This document shows, piece after piece, positions 9,091 to 18,468 of a stretch of DNA of 64,000 nucleotides; the first letter of the stretch is position 1, and every line of letters starts with the position of its first letter. The DNA is from Alphaproteobacteria bacterium (lineage in GTDB: Bacteria > Pseudomonadota > Alphaproteobacteria > Micropepsales > Micropepsaceae), in NCBI GenBank assembly GCA_025924715.1, contig JAICHV010000012.1, positions 1 to 64,000 on the forward strand. The letters are read 5' to 3'. The notes beneath the pieces are model-generated. The model was not told the origin of the DNA, searched no databases, and was given only the letters and a program-made list of their open reading frames with translations. Made by a program: the position numbers and the translations under genes.

Positions 9091-9504
9091 ATGCACGAAC
9101 CGAAAATCAAATGGCAAGCCGCGCCTTCCGAAAAAAATCTGGCGGCGGCACGGTCTTATCTCAACCTGTTGTTCACCGACCCCCAAGTGGCGCAATTGCT
9201 GCGAAGCTTGAAAAGGGTTCCCGTGCGGCGGTTCGAGGCCAAGGACCTGCTGCGCGCAAGCCAAACCCATCTTCTGAAGAAGAAAAACAAAAAAGTGCGC
9301 GATACCTTGAAGGACATCAAAAAGGGCCATGCGATTTCGCCCGTGTTGCTGGTTCGCGGCAACGGCACGACGGGGGTGACGCTGACGATCGCCGATGGCC
9401 AGCACCGGATTTGTGCCAGCTGGCACTGGGACGAAGATTGTCCCATCGCCGCCTGCCTCGCGCCCTTGCCGCGGTCCGCTGCCCCGTCCAAGCGGCGGTC
9501 ATGA
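9091..9504 (+). CDS. small ParB/sulfiredoxin-fold protein
   Basis: The 137-residue cytosolic protein has a C-terminal ParB-like core: ISPVLLVRG, then LTIADGQHRICASWHWDEDCPI (key run IADGQHR). The DGxHR element is the hallmark of the ParB/Srx fold that binds or hydrolyses nucleotides. The N-terminal half is basic (KKKNKKVRDTLKDIKKG). No helix-turn-helix is seen and there is no parA nearby, so plasmid-type partitioning is unlikely. The ribosome binding site is weak (CTGGA). It lies between the coiled-coil gene and tamA with about 100-150 nt on each side, so it is probably its own unit. The biological function is unknown. Confidence 0.68.
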   Translation: MHEPKIKWQAAPSEKNLAAARSYLNLLFTDPQVAQLLRSLKRVPVRRFEAKDLLRASQTHLLKKKNKKVRDTLKDIKKGHAISPVLLVRGNGTTGVTLTIADGQHRICASWHWDEDCPIAACLAPLPRSAAPSKRRS

Positions 9505-9654
9505 AGGCGCCATCATGCGCAAGAACCCTCTTCCCCTGGCCGCAGGGTCCAAACCACGCTAGGTACGAAATCGCACCACCAAGCGGGTATGGCACCTTCC
9601 GGCTGGAGCGGGTGTTTACCTTGAAAGCGCGCCTGGGGTGTGTGGAGGGAGTTC

Positions 9655-11484
9655 TTGCTGATTTCGGCGCGTATAACGTCTGTGGTTCTGATTTGCATGG
9701 CGGCGGGCGCCGCCTGGGCGGCGGATCCCCAACCCTACAATGTGGAACTCATCGGCGCCGAGCTCGGTGACACCCGCCCGGTCCTGCGGGCTAGTTCCGA
9801 ACTGATCTCCTTGCGCGACACCGCCCCGGTGGCGCCGTTCGGCCTGATCGAACGGGCGCGGGCCGATATCCCGCGTCTGCAAGAGGTTCTGGACAGCTTT
9901 GGCTATTATCAGAACCAGGTGGCGGTTCAGATCAACGGGCTGGTGCCTGCCGATCCCGGGCTGCCGCCGCTGCTGGACAAGCTTGGTCCGGGCCAAAAGG
10001 CGCAGGTCGAAATTCATATCGACAAGGGGCCGCTCTATCACCTCGGAACCATTGTGGTGAAGGGCGATTTGCCGGCCAAGGACCGCGCCGCGCTGAAGCT
10101 GGATAGCGGCGCGCCGGCGGTGGCGAGCGATGTTCTCGCAGCCCAAGCGCGGCTTCTGGCGGCGCTGCAAGAGGACAGCTATGCCATGGCCAGCGTTGGC
10201 GGCCCCGATGCCGTGGCCGACGACAATGCGCATCAGGTGGATGTCACCTTCACGGTGGTGACGGGTCCCAAGGCGAGTATCGGCGCGATCTCGCTCGAAG
10301 GGCTGCAGCAGATGGATGCGGATGTCGCCCGCAGCGCCCTGCGCCTGGCACCGGGCGATCCATACAAGCCCAGCACGATCGATGCAGCGCGCCGCCACCT
10401 GCTGGACCTGGGCGTGTTTTCCGGCGTAACCGTCCTGCCGGCCAAGACGGTGGGCGCGCAAGACACGGTGCCGCTGGTCTTCCAAGTCCAGGAAAGGCCA
10501 CGCCACGCGGTGACCCTGGGGGCGCGCTATTCCACCGATTTGGGCATTGCGCTGTCGGCGAGCTGGTCCGACCGCAACCTCCTCGGCGGTGCGGAACAGC
10601 TCAATCTGCGCGCCGAAGGCACCGGCCTTGGCAGCGCCAGTGCCGGGCTCGGCTATCATCTCTCCGTCCAATTCATCAAACCTGTCTTCCCCAGCCCCGA
10701 TCAATCCCTGGAAACCAATCTGGACGCGGTGAAGGAGAGCTTGGCGGCCTATGATCAGACCGCGCAAACCGCAGGCGTCGTTCTGCGCCAGAGATTTTCG
10801 CCGCTCTGGAGCGGCAGCGCCGGGCTTAGCGTGCTCCATGATATGGTGACCCAGGAAGGCAGCACCCGCCTTTACGAGATTCTGGCCCTGCCGGTGACGG
10901 CCCAATATGACAGCACCGGCCTTGAAGATCCGCTTGCCGAGCCCCGGCACGGCGCGCGGCTTTCGCTGGCGGCCACCCCGACGCAATCTTTTGGCGCTTC
11001 ATCCTTGAGCTTCCTGGTGCTGCAATCCTCAGGCACGACCTATTTCGATCTCAGCGGTGACGGAGGTTCGGTTGTCGCTTTGCGGGCGCTGGCGGGCACC
11101 ATTTTCGGCGGCAGCACCTTTGATCTCGCGCCCGATCAACGCCTTTATGCCGGCGGCAGCGCGACCGTGCGCGGTTATGCCTATCAATCCCTCGGGCCGC
11201 AATTTTCCGATCGCAAACCCACCGGCGCGAAATCGGTGGACGCGGCCACGATCGAATTGCGCCAGCGGTTGTTCGGCGATTGGGGTGCGGCGGCTTTTGT
11301 CGATGCCGGTCAGGCCACGGCGCGCGGCGCGCCCTTTAGCGGCGCCGTGCGGGTCGGTGCGGGCGTCGGCGCGCGCTATTATACCTCCATCGGCGTGATC
11401 CGCGGGGATATTGCCGTTCCCTTGAACCGCATGCCGGGGGGCGATGCGTTTGAAATCTATATCGGGCTGGGGCAGGCATTCTGA
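9655..11484 (+). CDS. tamA: translocation and assembly module protein TamA (Omp85 family)
   Basis: The ~609-residue protein has a signal peptide (hydrophobic run ending AAGAAWA). POTRA-type repeats follow (two clear ones around residues 100-260, e.g. ASIGAISLEGLQQMDADV). The C-terminal Omp85 beta-barrel carries GGSATVRGYAYQSLGP, the RGY motif of the barrel lumen, and ends in GLGQAF with a terminal Phe. The TTG start at 9655 follows GGAGGGAG; an alternative GTG at 9640 has a poorly placed ribosome binding site. TamA with TamB supports outer membrane protein assembly and lipid transport to the outer membrane. Its stop and the tamB ATG overlap (TGATG). Confidence 0.93.
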   Translation: MLISARITSVVLICMAAGAAWAADPQPYNVELIGAELGDTRPVLRASSELISLRDTAPVAPFGLIERARADIPRLQEVLDSFGYYQNQVAVQINGLVPADPGLPPLLDKLGPGQKAQVEIHIDKGPLYHLGTIVVKGDLPAKDRAALKLDSGAPAVASDVLAAQARLLAALQEDSYAMASVGGPDAVADDNAHQVDVTFTVVTGPKASIGAISLEGLQQMDADVARSALRLAPGDPYKPSTIDAARRHLLDLGVFSGVTVLPAKTVGAQDTVPLVFQVQERPRHAVTLGARYSTDLGIALSASWSDRNLLGGAEQLNLRAEGTGLGSASAGLGYHLSVQFIKPVFPSPDQSLETNLDAVKESLAAYDQTAQTAGVVLRQRFSPLWSGSAGLSVLHDMVTQEGSTRLYEILALPVTAQYDSTGLEDPLAEPRHGARLSLAATPTQSFGASSLSFLVLQSSGTTYFDLSGDGGSVVALRALAGTIFGGSTFDLAPDQRLYAGGSATVRGYAYQSLGPQFSDRKPTGAKSVDAATIELRQRLFGDWGAAAFVDAGQATARGAPFSGAVRVGAGVGARYYTSIGVIRGDIAVPLNRMPGGDAFEIYIGLGQAF

Positions 11485-14400
11485 TGGCGCTGTCTGTAAC
11501 CATCCGTCGCGTCTTGCTGGGCCTCGGGGTTTTCTGCGCCCTGGTGATGCTGGGCGTGGCCACGCTGCTATGGACCGCCCCCGGCTACAGCGCCGTCGAA
11601 TGGCTGGTCGGCCGTGTCGCCGGCGGATCGCTGACCATCGAAGGATTGGGGGGCCGCCTTCCCGGTCATCCCACCATGCGCAAAGTGGAGTTTCGGGACA
11701 AGAAGGGCATATGGCTGCGGCTCGATAACGTGACCTTGAGCTGGTCGGCCTGGGATCTGCTGTTTTCCCATATTTCCGTCGAGGCGATTTCGGCGTCGCA
11801 AGTTGAGTGGTTGCGGCGACCGCTGCCGTCCGAAACCACCTCCACCACCACACCGCGCATCGACATCGCGGCCGCCCATCTGCCGCAGATCGACATTGCG
11901 CCGGCCGTGATGGGGCAAGCGGCGCGCCTGGCCGCCCAGGGTGCGCTGCATTACCGCTCACGCCATGACGTGACGGCGGACCTTTCGGTGGTGCGCGCGG
12001 GCAGTGCGGATCGCTACCGCCTTCAAGGCGGCATTCAGGGTGACGTCGCCATCGGCAGCGCCGTGATTGCCGAAAGCGGCAGCGGCTTGTTGGGGCGCCT
12101 TCTGGGCCTGCCGGGTCTGGGTGCGATCAGGCTTGAGGCGCGCGCGGGTGGAGACGCCGCCGCCAACCGGCTTTCCCTTCTTCTCACTGCCGGCGCGCTG
12201 CGCTTTCAAGGTGGCGGGACGATTTCCCTGGCCGACCGGCGCGCCGATCTGGACTTCGCCGGCGGATCGCCGGCCATGGCGCTGAACGATATGTTGGGCT
12301 GGAAGAGTCTTGCCGTTGAGGGCCAACTGCATGGCAAATTCGACCGGCCTCAGCTCCAGGCAAAATTCGTGGTGGAGGATTTTCATGCGGGCGATGCGGC
12401 GGCGGCGCGGATTGAAGCCGATGCCCATGGCGCCGAAGGCCGCGTGGAAGCGACCGCCGTGGCAAGCGGGCTGCGGCTGCCGGGGCGTGTCGGCGCGACT
12501 TTCGCGGCCAGCCCGGCGCGGTTGCGGCTGAATGCCGATCTCACCAAACCCGCTCGGCCCGTCAGTTTCTCGCTGGTCCATCCGATGGTCGCGATGGAAG
12601 GCAGAGCCAGTTTTGGCGCCGCACCCGATGCCAACGCGCATCTGACCATTCCCGATCTGGCGCCATTTGCCGCCATCTTCGGCGCCGATCTTGGCGGTAA
12701 GGCGCAGTTCGACGCCAGCGCGCGGGGCGCATCACCGCTCTCGGTCCAGATGCGCGGCCGGCTGCAAACCCAAGGCAGCGCCATTTTGGCCCGGATGCTG
12801 GGAAGCGATGCCCAGCTTGCGATGTCGGGGCAGATCGCGGGGCAAGACATCGACGCCATTCATGTGAACTTGAACGCGGCGGGCGCCAGGGGCGATGTGT
12901 CGGGCAGTCTGCGCAAGGGGCGGATGAATTTGCGCTTTGCCGTGGGGCTTCCCGATCTGGCGCGGTTGAATGCCATGCTGCGAGGCCGCGCGGACGCGGC
13001 CGGGACTTTGAGCGGCATCGGCGACAAAGCACTATGGGATATCGGCGGCAGTGTTTCCGCCGCCACCACCGGATTTAAGCCGCAGCCCGTCGCCCTGCAT
13101 TTGCGCATGACCGGACTCAATCCCAGCGCCGCGCAGGCGAGCGCCGATGGCCATTTCAATGGGGCTCCGCTTGCGCTGCATCTGACCATGCAGCCACAGA
13201 ACGGCCAGCGGCGTGTGGATTTGAGCGCCGGCTGGCGCACGGCAAAGCTGCAGGCGCATCTGTTGCTGGACGGCAGGCCGGTCAGCGGCGAGCTTCACCT
13301 GGACGAAGGCGATTTGCGCGATGTCGGCGCCTTTGCCGGGCCGCTGGGCGGCAGCGTTCACCTGACAGTGATCCTCAAACCATCCGGTCAAGGCCAAACC
13401 GCCCAGATCGACGGCACGATGGCGAATATCGCTGCTCAAGGCGTGACCGCAGAAGCTTTGGCCGTCAAAGGCATCATCGAAAATCCCTTTGATGCGCCGC
13501 AAGCGGATCTAAGCCTTCACGCTTCGCGCTTCGCCGCCTATGGCGTCTCGGGCGAGGGAACGGCCAGTTTGCGCGGCCCTGCCGCGGCGATGGCTTTGGC
13601 GATGGACGCGAAAATCTCGGGGCCGGGCTGTGCCACCGGGACTATGGCGGTATCGGCGTTGGGCAATCTTCCCGCCGCGCAGCTTCGCTTCACCAAAGCG
13701 CGCCTGGATTGGTGCGGCGCCGCGGCCACGTTGACGCGCCCTGCCAACCTGGATTTGGCGAAAGGTGTGGCGATAGAAGGACTGGCTTTGACGGCGCTGG
13801 GCGGCACCATCACCGTGGATGGCCAGGTGATGCCGAATTTGGCGCTGCGGGCCGCGGCCGAAGGGCTCTCCGCCGAAGCCTTGTCGCGGTTCATGCCGCA
13901 AGTCTCCGCCGCCGGCACGATCGGCCTGCATGCCACTCTGTCAGGCACCGTCGGCCGTCCCCAAGGCGAGGTGACTTTCACGGGGAGGGATTTGCGGCCG
14001 CGGATTTATTCTTTCCAGGGCGGCACCGCGGTCAATCTGGACGGCCGGGCCGAGCTTCAGGGCGAAGTGGCGTCGCTGGATGCGACCGCGCGGGCGGGGA
14101 CGGCGGGCGCGCTGCGGCTATCGGGCACCGTGCCACTGGCGCCGAACGGAAGCATCAAGCTGCATCTGGAAGGCAGCTCCGATCTGCAACTCCTCAATCC
14201 CTTCCTCGCCCCGCAAGGGCGCCAAGCCAAAGGGCGCCTGACGCTGAACACCGATGCCGGCGGTCCTCTCACCCGTCCGCTACTCAGCGGCTTCGCCACG
14301 CTCAGCGATGGCGAGATCAATGATTATGCCCGAGGCGTGCACCTGACCGCCATCACCGCGCGGCTCGAGGGCGCCGGCGCCGCGCTGCGATTGACCAGCC

Positions 14401-15461
14401 TCACGGCCACCGCCGGAAGCGGACGGATCACGGGACACGGGAGCATCGATATCGGCGCCGCGCAAATGCCGGTGGATACGGATTTCACCTTCGACAATGC
14501 CCGGCCCGTGGCCAGCAACGAGATCGACGCGGCAATCTCGGGCCGCGCCAAGCTGGCGGGCGCGCTGTTCGGAAAGCTCACTCTGTCCGGCGACATTGCC
14601 ATTCCCAGGGCCAATATCAATTTGCCCGATTCCTTTCCGCCGGAGGTGGCAAGTCTTCATGTCCGCCGCCGCGGCGTGCCGGCCCCGGTCAGCACGCCCT
14701 CCGCCACGCCGCTTGCCCTGGATATCGCGTTGCGCAGCACCGGACCGATCCTGTTGCGCGGTCACGGCATCGACGCGCGACTCGGCGGCGATCTGCATAT
14801 CGGCGGCACCAGCAATGTGCCGGTGGTGTCGGGCGGTTTTCAGGTGCAGCACGGGACCTTCAGTATCGCGGGTCAAAGCCTGGAATTCACCAGCGGCAGG
14901 ATCGGCTTCGATGGCGAGGGCCTCAGCGGGCGGATCGATCCCAGTCTGGATCTTGTGGCGTCGGAGACCGCCGGCGGCATCACCGCGACCGTCACGGTCA
15001 CCGGCTATGCCTCCAGGCCCAGAATCGTGCTGAGCAGCACGCCGGATTTGCCGCAAGACGAGATTCTCGCCCATCTGCTGTTCCAGCAAAGCGCCGCGCA
15101 TTTGACGCCCTTCCAGATGGCCCAGGCCGCGCAGACCCTGGCCTCGATGAGCGGCGTGGAAGGCGATTTCAATCCGGTCTCGTCCTTGCGCAGCAGCTTG
15201 GGATTGGACCGCTTTGCCATCGGCAGCGATGCCGGTGGCGCGACCACCGTCGAAACCGGCAAATATATTTCGCACAATATGTATATCGGCGGCCGGCAAA
15301 GCTCAGGCGGGCAGACCCAGGTTCAAGTGCGTATCGACCTGGCCAAGAATCTCACTGCCGAAGCCATCGTCAACGCCGGAACGCCCGCCACCGCCACCCA
15401 AGGCACGGCCGGGCGCGACAACGGCAGCAGTATCGGATTGTCCTATCAATTCGAATATTGA
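11484..15461 (+). CDS. tamB: translocation and assembly module protein TamB (AsmA-like, DUF490)
   Basis: The 1325-residue protein has one N-terminal membrane anchor (VLLGLGVFCALVMLGVATLLW). About 1000 residues of repetitive beta-strand sequence (AsmA/TamB beta-taco) follow. The C-terminal TamB domain (about 1000-1325) contains LRSSLGLDRFAIGSDAGG and ends IGLSYQFEY. The length matches TamB (about 1260 in E. coli). It spans the periplasm from inner membrane to TamA and is now viewed as a bridge for phospholipid transport. Translation is coupled to tamA by the ATGA-type overlap. The next gene is convergent and starts its stop 6 nt later. Confidence 0.93.
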   Translation: MALSVTIRRVLLGLGVFCALVMLGVATLLWTAPGYSAVEWLVGRVAGGSLTIEGLGGRLPGHPTMRKVEFRDKKGIWLRLDNVTLSWSAWDLLFSHISVEAISASQVEWLRRPLPSETTSTTTPRIDIAAAHLPQIDIAPAVMGQAARLAAQGALHYRSRHDVTADLSVVRAGSADRYRLQGGIQGDVAIGSAVIAESGSGLLGRLLGLPGLGAIRLEARAGGDAAANRLSLLLTAGALRFQGGGTISLADRRADLDFAGGSPAMALNDMLGWKSLAVEGQLHGKFDRPQLQAKFVVEDFHAGDAAAARIEADAHGAEGRVEATAVASGLRLPGRVGATFAASPARLRLNADLTKPARPVSFSLVHPMVAMEGRASFGAAPDANAHLTIPDLAPFAAIFGADLGGKAQFDASARGASPLSVQMRGRLQTQGSAILARMLGSDAQLAMSGQIAGQDIDAIHVNLNAAGARGDVSGSLRKGRMNLRFAVGLPDLARLNAMLRGRADAAGTLSGIGDKALWDIGGSVSAATTGFKPQPVALHLRMTGLNPSAAQASADGHFNGAPLALHLTMQPQNGQRRVDLSAGWRTAKLQAHLLLDGRPVSGELHLDEGDLRDVGAFAGPLGGSVHLTVILKPSGQGQTAQIDGTMANIAAQGVTAEALAVKGIIENPFDAPQADLSLHASRFAAYGVSGEGTASLRGPAAAMALAMDAKISGPGCATGTMAVSALGNLPAAQLRFTKARLDWCGAAATLTRPANLDLAKGVAIEGLALTALGGTITVDGQVMPNLALRAAAEGLSAEALSRFMPQVSAAGTIGLHATLSGTVGRPQGEVTFTGRDLRPRIYSFQGGTAVNLDGRAELQGEVASLDATARAGTAGALRLSGTVPLAPNGSIKLHLEGSSDLQLLNPFLAPQGRQAKGRLTLNTDAGGPLTRPLLSGFATLSDGEINDYARGVHLTAITARLEGAGAALRLTSLTATAGSGRITGHGSIDIGAAQMPVDTDFTFDNARPVASNEIDAAISGRAKLAGALFGKLTLSGDIAIPRANINLPDSFPPEVASLHVRRRGVPAPVSTPSATPLALDIALRSTGPILLRGHGIDARLGGDLHIGGTSNVPVVSGGFQVQHGTFSIAGQSLEFTSGRIGFDGEGLSGRIDPSLDLVASETAGGITATVTVTGYASRPRIVLSSTPDLPQDEILAHLLFQQSAAHLTPFQMAQAAQTLASMSGVEGDFNPVSSLRSSLGLDRFAIGSDAGGATTVETGKYISHNMYIGGRQSSGGQTQVQVRIDLAKNLTAEAIVNAGTPATATQGTAGRDNGSSIGLSYQFEY

Positions 15462-15467
15462 TGCGCA

Positions 15468-16691
15468 TCACACCGCATAGCGCGGCTTGCGCGGCGGGGA
15501 GCGCAGCCGCATCAGGTTGCGATAAGGACGGGCGACATCCCGCAAGGCTTGGCTCCAGCCCAATTGACGGCGCGGCAAGGCGGCCAGCCGGGCGTAAACC
15601 TGTTCAAACTGCCGCGCCATGCGGCCGGCGGTAAAATTTTCTTCCACTCGCAGCCGCGCCGCCGCCCCCATGCGCGCGCGCAGCTCTCGGTCGGCGATCA
15701 GCTTTGCCAGGGCACCGGAAAACGCGCCGACGTCATCGGGTGCCGTCAGCAGGCCGGTCTCTTCATCAACCACCACTTCGGGGATTCCGCCCACCCGCGT
15801 CGATATCGCGGGCAAACCGAAATAGCCGGCTTCCGCCAAGGCCAGGCCAAAAGCATCTCCCCGCGAGGCCAAGGCGAAGAGGTCGGCGCAGTTGTAGACA
15901 TCCACGATATTCTCGACAAAGCCCAGAATATGGACCCGGCCGGTGATGCCTAGTTCTGCCGCGAGCTTGCGCAAGGCCTGTTCCTCCGGTCCGCCCCCGG
16001 CAATGACCAGATGCGGCAAGACCGGCATCGGCGGCAAAGCGTGGAAAGCGCGCATCAGGACATCATGGCCCTTGCGCAATATCAGCGATCCGCTGGTGGC
16101 GATCACCATGGCTTCGGCCGGGATGTTCAGGCTGGTCCGCAAATCCTGGCGCGGCTCGGCCAAACGGCCGAAATCGATGCCGTTATAGATGACGCAAGTG
16201 CGCTGTGGCGCCACGCCATCTTCCAACGGTCCTTCAATGACCTGGCGCGAGACCCCGACGATCAGGGTGGCGGCATGCAGCAGCAGGGCATAGCGGCTTC
16301 GCCGCAGGTAATCGATATGCAGATGGGTCAAAACCGGAATGCGCTCGGCGATGCCGGCGGGCGCCAGCCACTGCGTGGGCGCCAGGCTGTTGGAATGCAG
16401 CACTTGGACCTGATGTTGGCGGCAAAGGGCACGGCATTTTTTGATCAGCCCCAAAAAGTGGCCCAGATCGGGCTTGGGCGCGTTGTAGTCGAACATGAAG
16501 CGGAATTCGTCGCGATAGGTCGGATATCCCGCCTCCCGGGCCGCCTGCGCCATTTGGGCGCCATTGCACCAGACCACCGGCCGGACTTTGTCTTTGTCCA
16601 AGGCGGCCAGCAGATCGAGGAGAAGAATCTCGCTGCCGCGGATCCACTCTTCCCCGAAATGGGTGAATAATATCGAGATCGGCTTTGCCAT
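15468..16691 (-). CDS. glycosyltransferase family 4 (GT-B fold)
   Basis: The start at 16691 (MAKPISILFTHFGEEW) gives 407 residues; upstream in-frame Met codons would add unstructured sequence that overlaps the divergent gene region. The GT4 C-terminal donor-binding half shows GSLILRKGHDVL, VIAGGGPEEQAL, and the EX7E-like DAFGLALAEAGYFGLPAIST. The N-terminal half has a Rossmann-like acceptor domain. It probably transfers a nucleotide-activated sugar to a cell-surface glycan or glycolipid; donor and acceptor cannot be read from the sequence. It is a single gene, divergent from dgoK, with about 150 nt between the two chosen starts. Confidence 0.87.
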   Translation of the reverse strand: MAKPISILFTHFGEEWIRGSEILLLDLLAALDKDKVRPVVWCNGAQMAQAAREAGYPTYRDEFRFMFDYNAPKPDLGHFLGLIKKCRALCRQHQVQVLHSNSLAPTQWLAPAGIAERIPVLTHLHIDYLRRSRYALLLHAATLIVGVSRQVIEGPLEDGVAPQRTCVIYNGIDFGRLAEPRQDLRTSLNIPAEAMVIATSGSLILRKGHDVLMRAFHALPPMPVLPHLVIAGGGPEEQALRKLAAELGITGRVHILGFVENIVDVYNCADLFALASRGDAFGLALAEAGYFGLPAISTRVGGIPEVVVDEETGLLTAPDDVGAFSGALAKLIADRELRARMGAAARLRVEENFTAGRMARQFEQVYARLAALPRRQLGWSQALRDVARPYRNLMRLRSPPRKPRYAV

Positions 16692-16843
16692 CCATGGCTC
16701 CGTATTGCCAGGCATTGTTGCAGCGGGACGCATTCTCGGCAACCGGCGCGCCGGAACGCTCGCCACAAAGCTGCGGGTTTTGCTACAAGATGGGGCGGCG
16801 AACGCGAAGCCATCGCGGTATCGCACAGGGGTTGGGGAAAAGC

Positions 16844-17719
16844 ATGCAGGGCGGCTGGGGGGACGGATATATCGCGGTCGATTGGGGCACCAGCAATCGC
16901 CGGGCCTATCGGGTCGATGCCGGCGGCGCCATGCTGCAAGAGATGCAAGACGACCGGGGGGTCACCAAACTGGCGCCGGGGACCTATCCCGACGAGATCG
17001 CGGATTTGCGGCGCCGCCTCGGCCCTTTGCCGCTGGTGCTGGCGGGAATGGTCGGCTCGAACCGGGGCTGGCACCAGGCGCCTTACATTCCCTGCCCGGC
17101 GGGGGCGGCAGACCTTTGCGCCGGCGTGCTTTGGCCGCAAGAGGATGTGGCGCTCCTGCCCGGCGTGAGTTTTGCGCAAAAGGGGAATTTCGACGTCATG
17201 CGGGGGGAGGAGTTGCAGCTTCTGGGCGCCGCCGCCGCAGGGTTTCTGCCGGCCGATGTGCTGGTTTGCCATCCCGGAACCCACACCAAATGGGCCCATT
17301 GCACCGATGGCCGGATCGACAATTTTCAAACCAGCATGACCGGCGAGCTGTTTGCGCTGCTGTGCCATCACAGCATTCTTGCCGACCGTCTGCAGGGAGC
17401 GGTGGCGGTGGGAGAGGATTTCGACGCCGGCGTCGCCTATGCGCTGAAGGCCAATCCCCTGGACGCGTTGTTCGGCATCCGCGCGCGATATTTGCTGAAA
17501 GGGCCGCCGCGCAATGACGCTGCTTATGTGAGCGGCCTGCTGATCGGCAGCGATATTCGCCGCGGTCTCGATCAGGCGCTGCCGGTGGCGGTGATGGGTG
17601 GGCCGGCGCTGACCGAACTCTATGCCAGAGCCTTCGCCCTTGCCGGGCAGACCGTGGCGTGCATCGATGGGGCCAAGGCTTTCTTGGCGGGTGTCCGCTT
17701 GGTGGTGGAGCGGTTGTGA
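16844..17719 (+). CDS. dgoK: 2-dehydro-3-deoxygalactonokinase
   Basis: The 291-residue kinase starts at an ATG after GGGGAAAAGC; the frame is open further upstream into the glycosyltransferase gene region. The N-terminal nucleotide-binding signature YIAVDWGTSNRRAYRVD is typical of DgoK, as are GMVGSNRGW, CHPGTHTKWA and MTGELFALL. It phosphorylates 2-keto-3-deoxy-galactonate in the De Ley-Doudoroff pathway. It overlaps dgoA by 4 nt (GTGA), so both are translated together. The dehydratase and transporter of the pathway are not adjacent. Confidence 0.93.
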   Translation: MQGGWGDGYIAVDWGTSNRRAYRVDAGGAMLQEMQDDRGVTKLAPGTYPDEIADLRRRLGPLPLVLAGMVGSNRGWHQAPYIPCPAGAADLCAGVLWPQEDVALLPGVSFAQKGNFDVMRGEELQLLGAAAAGFLPADVLVCHPGTHTKWAHCTDGRIDNFQTSMTGELFALLCHHSILADRLQGAVAVGEDFDAGVAYALKANPLDALFGIRARYLLKGPPRNDAAYVSGLLIGSDIRRGLDQALPVAVMGGPALTELYARAFALAGQTVACIDGAKAFLAGVRLVVERL

Positions 17720-18348
17720 CCGGTTTGGCGCATTTTGAATCCTGCTTCGAAGAGTGCCCGCTGGTCGCGATCCTGCGGGGTCTGAAGCCTGAGGAAGCCG
17801 TGGCGGTGGGCGACGCGCTATACGCGGCCGGTATCCGGCTGATGGAAGTGCCGCTCAATTCCCCCGATCCGCTGGACAGCATCGCCCGCCTCGCGCGCCA
17901 TTTCGGCACCCGCGCCATGGTGGGGGCAGGCACTGTCCTGCAATCGGGCGATGTCGCGCGGGTGCGCGATGCCGGCGGCCGCATGATCATTTCGCCCAAT
18001 AGCAATCCGCAAGTGATCCGCACGGCGGTGCAGATGGATTTGATTTCCTGCCCCGGTTATTTCACCCCCAGCGAAGCCTTCGCGGCGCTGGAGGCCGGCG
18101 CCCATCTGCTGAAATTATTTCCTGCCGAAGCGGCAAGCCCGGCCATGCTGCGGGCCCAGCGCGCGGTCTTGCCACGGCAGATCAAGCTGGTGGTGGTGGG
18201 CGGCGTCACGCCTGCCGGTATGGCGCCTTATATAGCGGCGGGCGCGGATGGTTTCGGCCTCGGCTCCGGCCTCTACCGGCCGGGCGATTCCCCGGACCAA
18301 GTCCGTGCGCATGCGGACAGTTTCGTGCAGGCGCTTCGCTCCCTCTAA
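17716..18348 (+). CDS. dgoA: 2-dehydro-3-deoxy-6-phosphogalactonate aldolase
   Basis: The ~210-residue class I aldolase of the KDPG/KDPGal family starts at a GTG that overlaps the dgoK stop, with GGAG 5 nt before. Motifs are VAILRGLKPEEA, the catalytic glutamate in LMEVPLNSP, GAGTVLQ, and the Schiff-base lysine in HLLKLFPAE. It cleaves 2-keto-3-deoxy-6-phosphogalactonate into pyruvate and glyceraldehyde 3-phosphate. The pair dgoK-dgoA points to use of galactonate or a related aldonic acid. Such acids could come from periplasmic aldose oxidation by a PQQ dehydrogenase like the one at 25269 (inference). Confidence 0.92.
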   Translation: MTGLAHFESCFEECPLVAILRGLKPEEAVAVGDALYAAGIRLMEVPLNSPDPLDSIARLARHFGTRAMVGAGTVLQSGDVARVRDAGGRMIISPNSNPQVIRTAVQMDLISCPGYFTPSEAFAALEAGAHLLKLFPAEAASPAMLRAQRAVLPRQIKLVVVGGVTPAGMAPYIAAGADGFGLGSGLYRPGDSPDQVRAHADSFVQALRSL

Positions 18349-18468
18349 CCCTGCGTCGCAATCGCCCCACCTTCGCGTTCTCCTGTCGGCGCGCGTTTCC
18401 CGTGACGGTGCGGGTTCCGGCGCGGAACATTTCCCAGCCAATCCGGTTCTTGTGAGCTGGAGGTGTCG

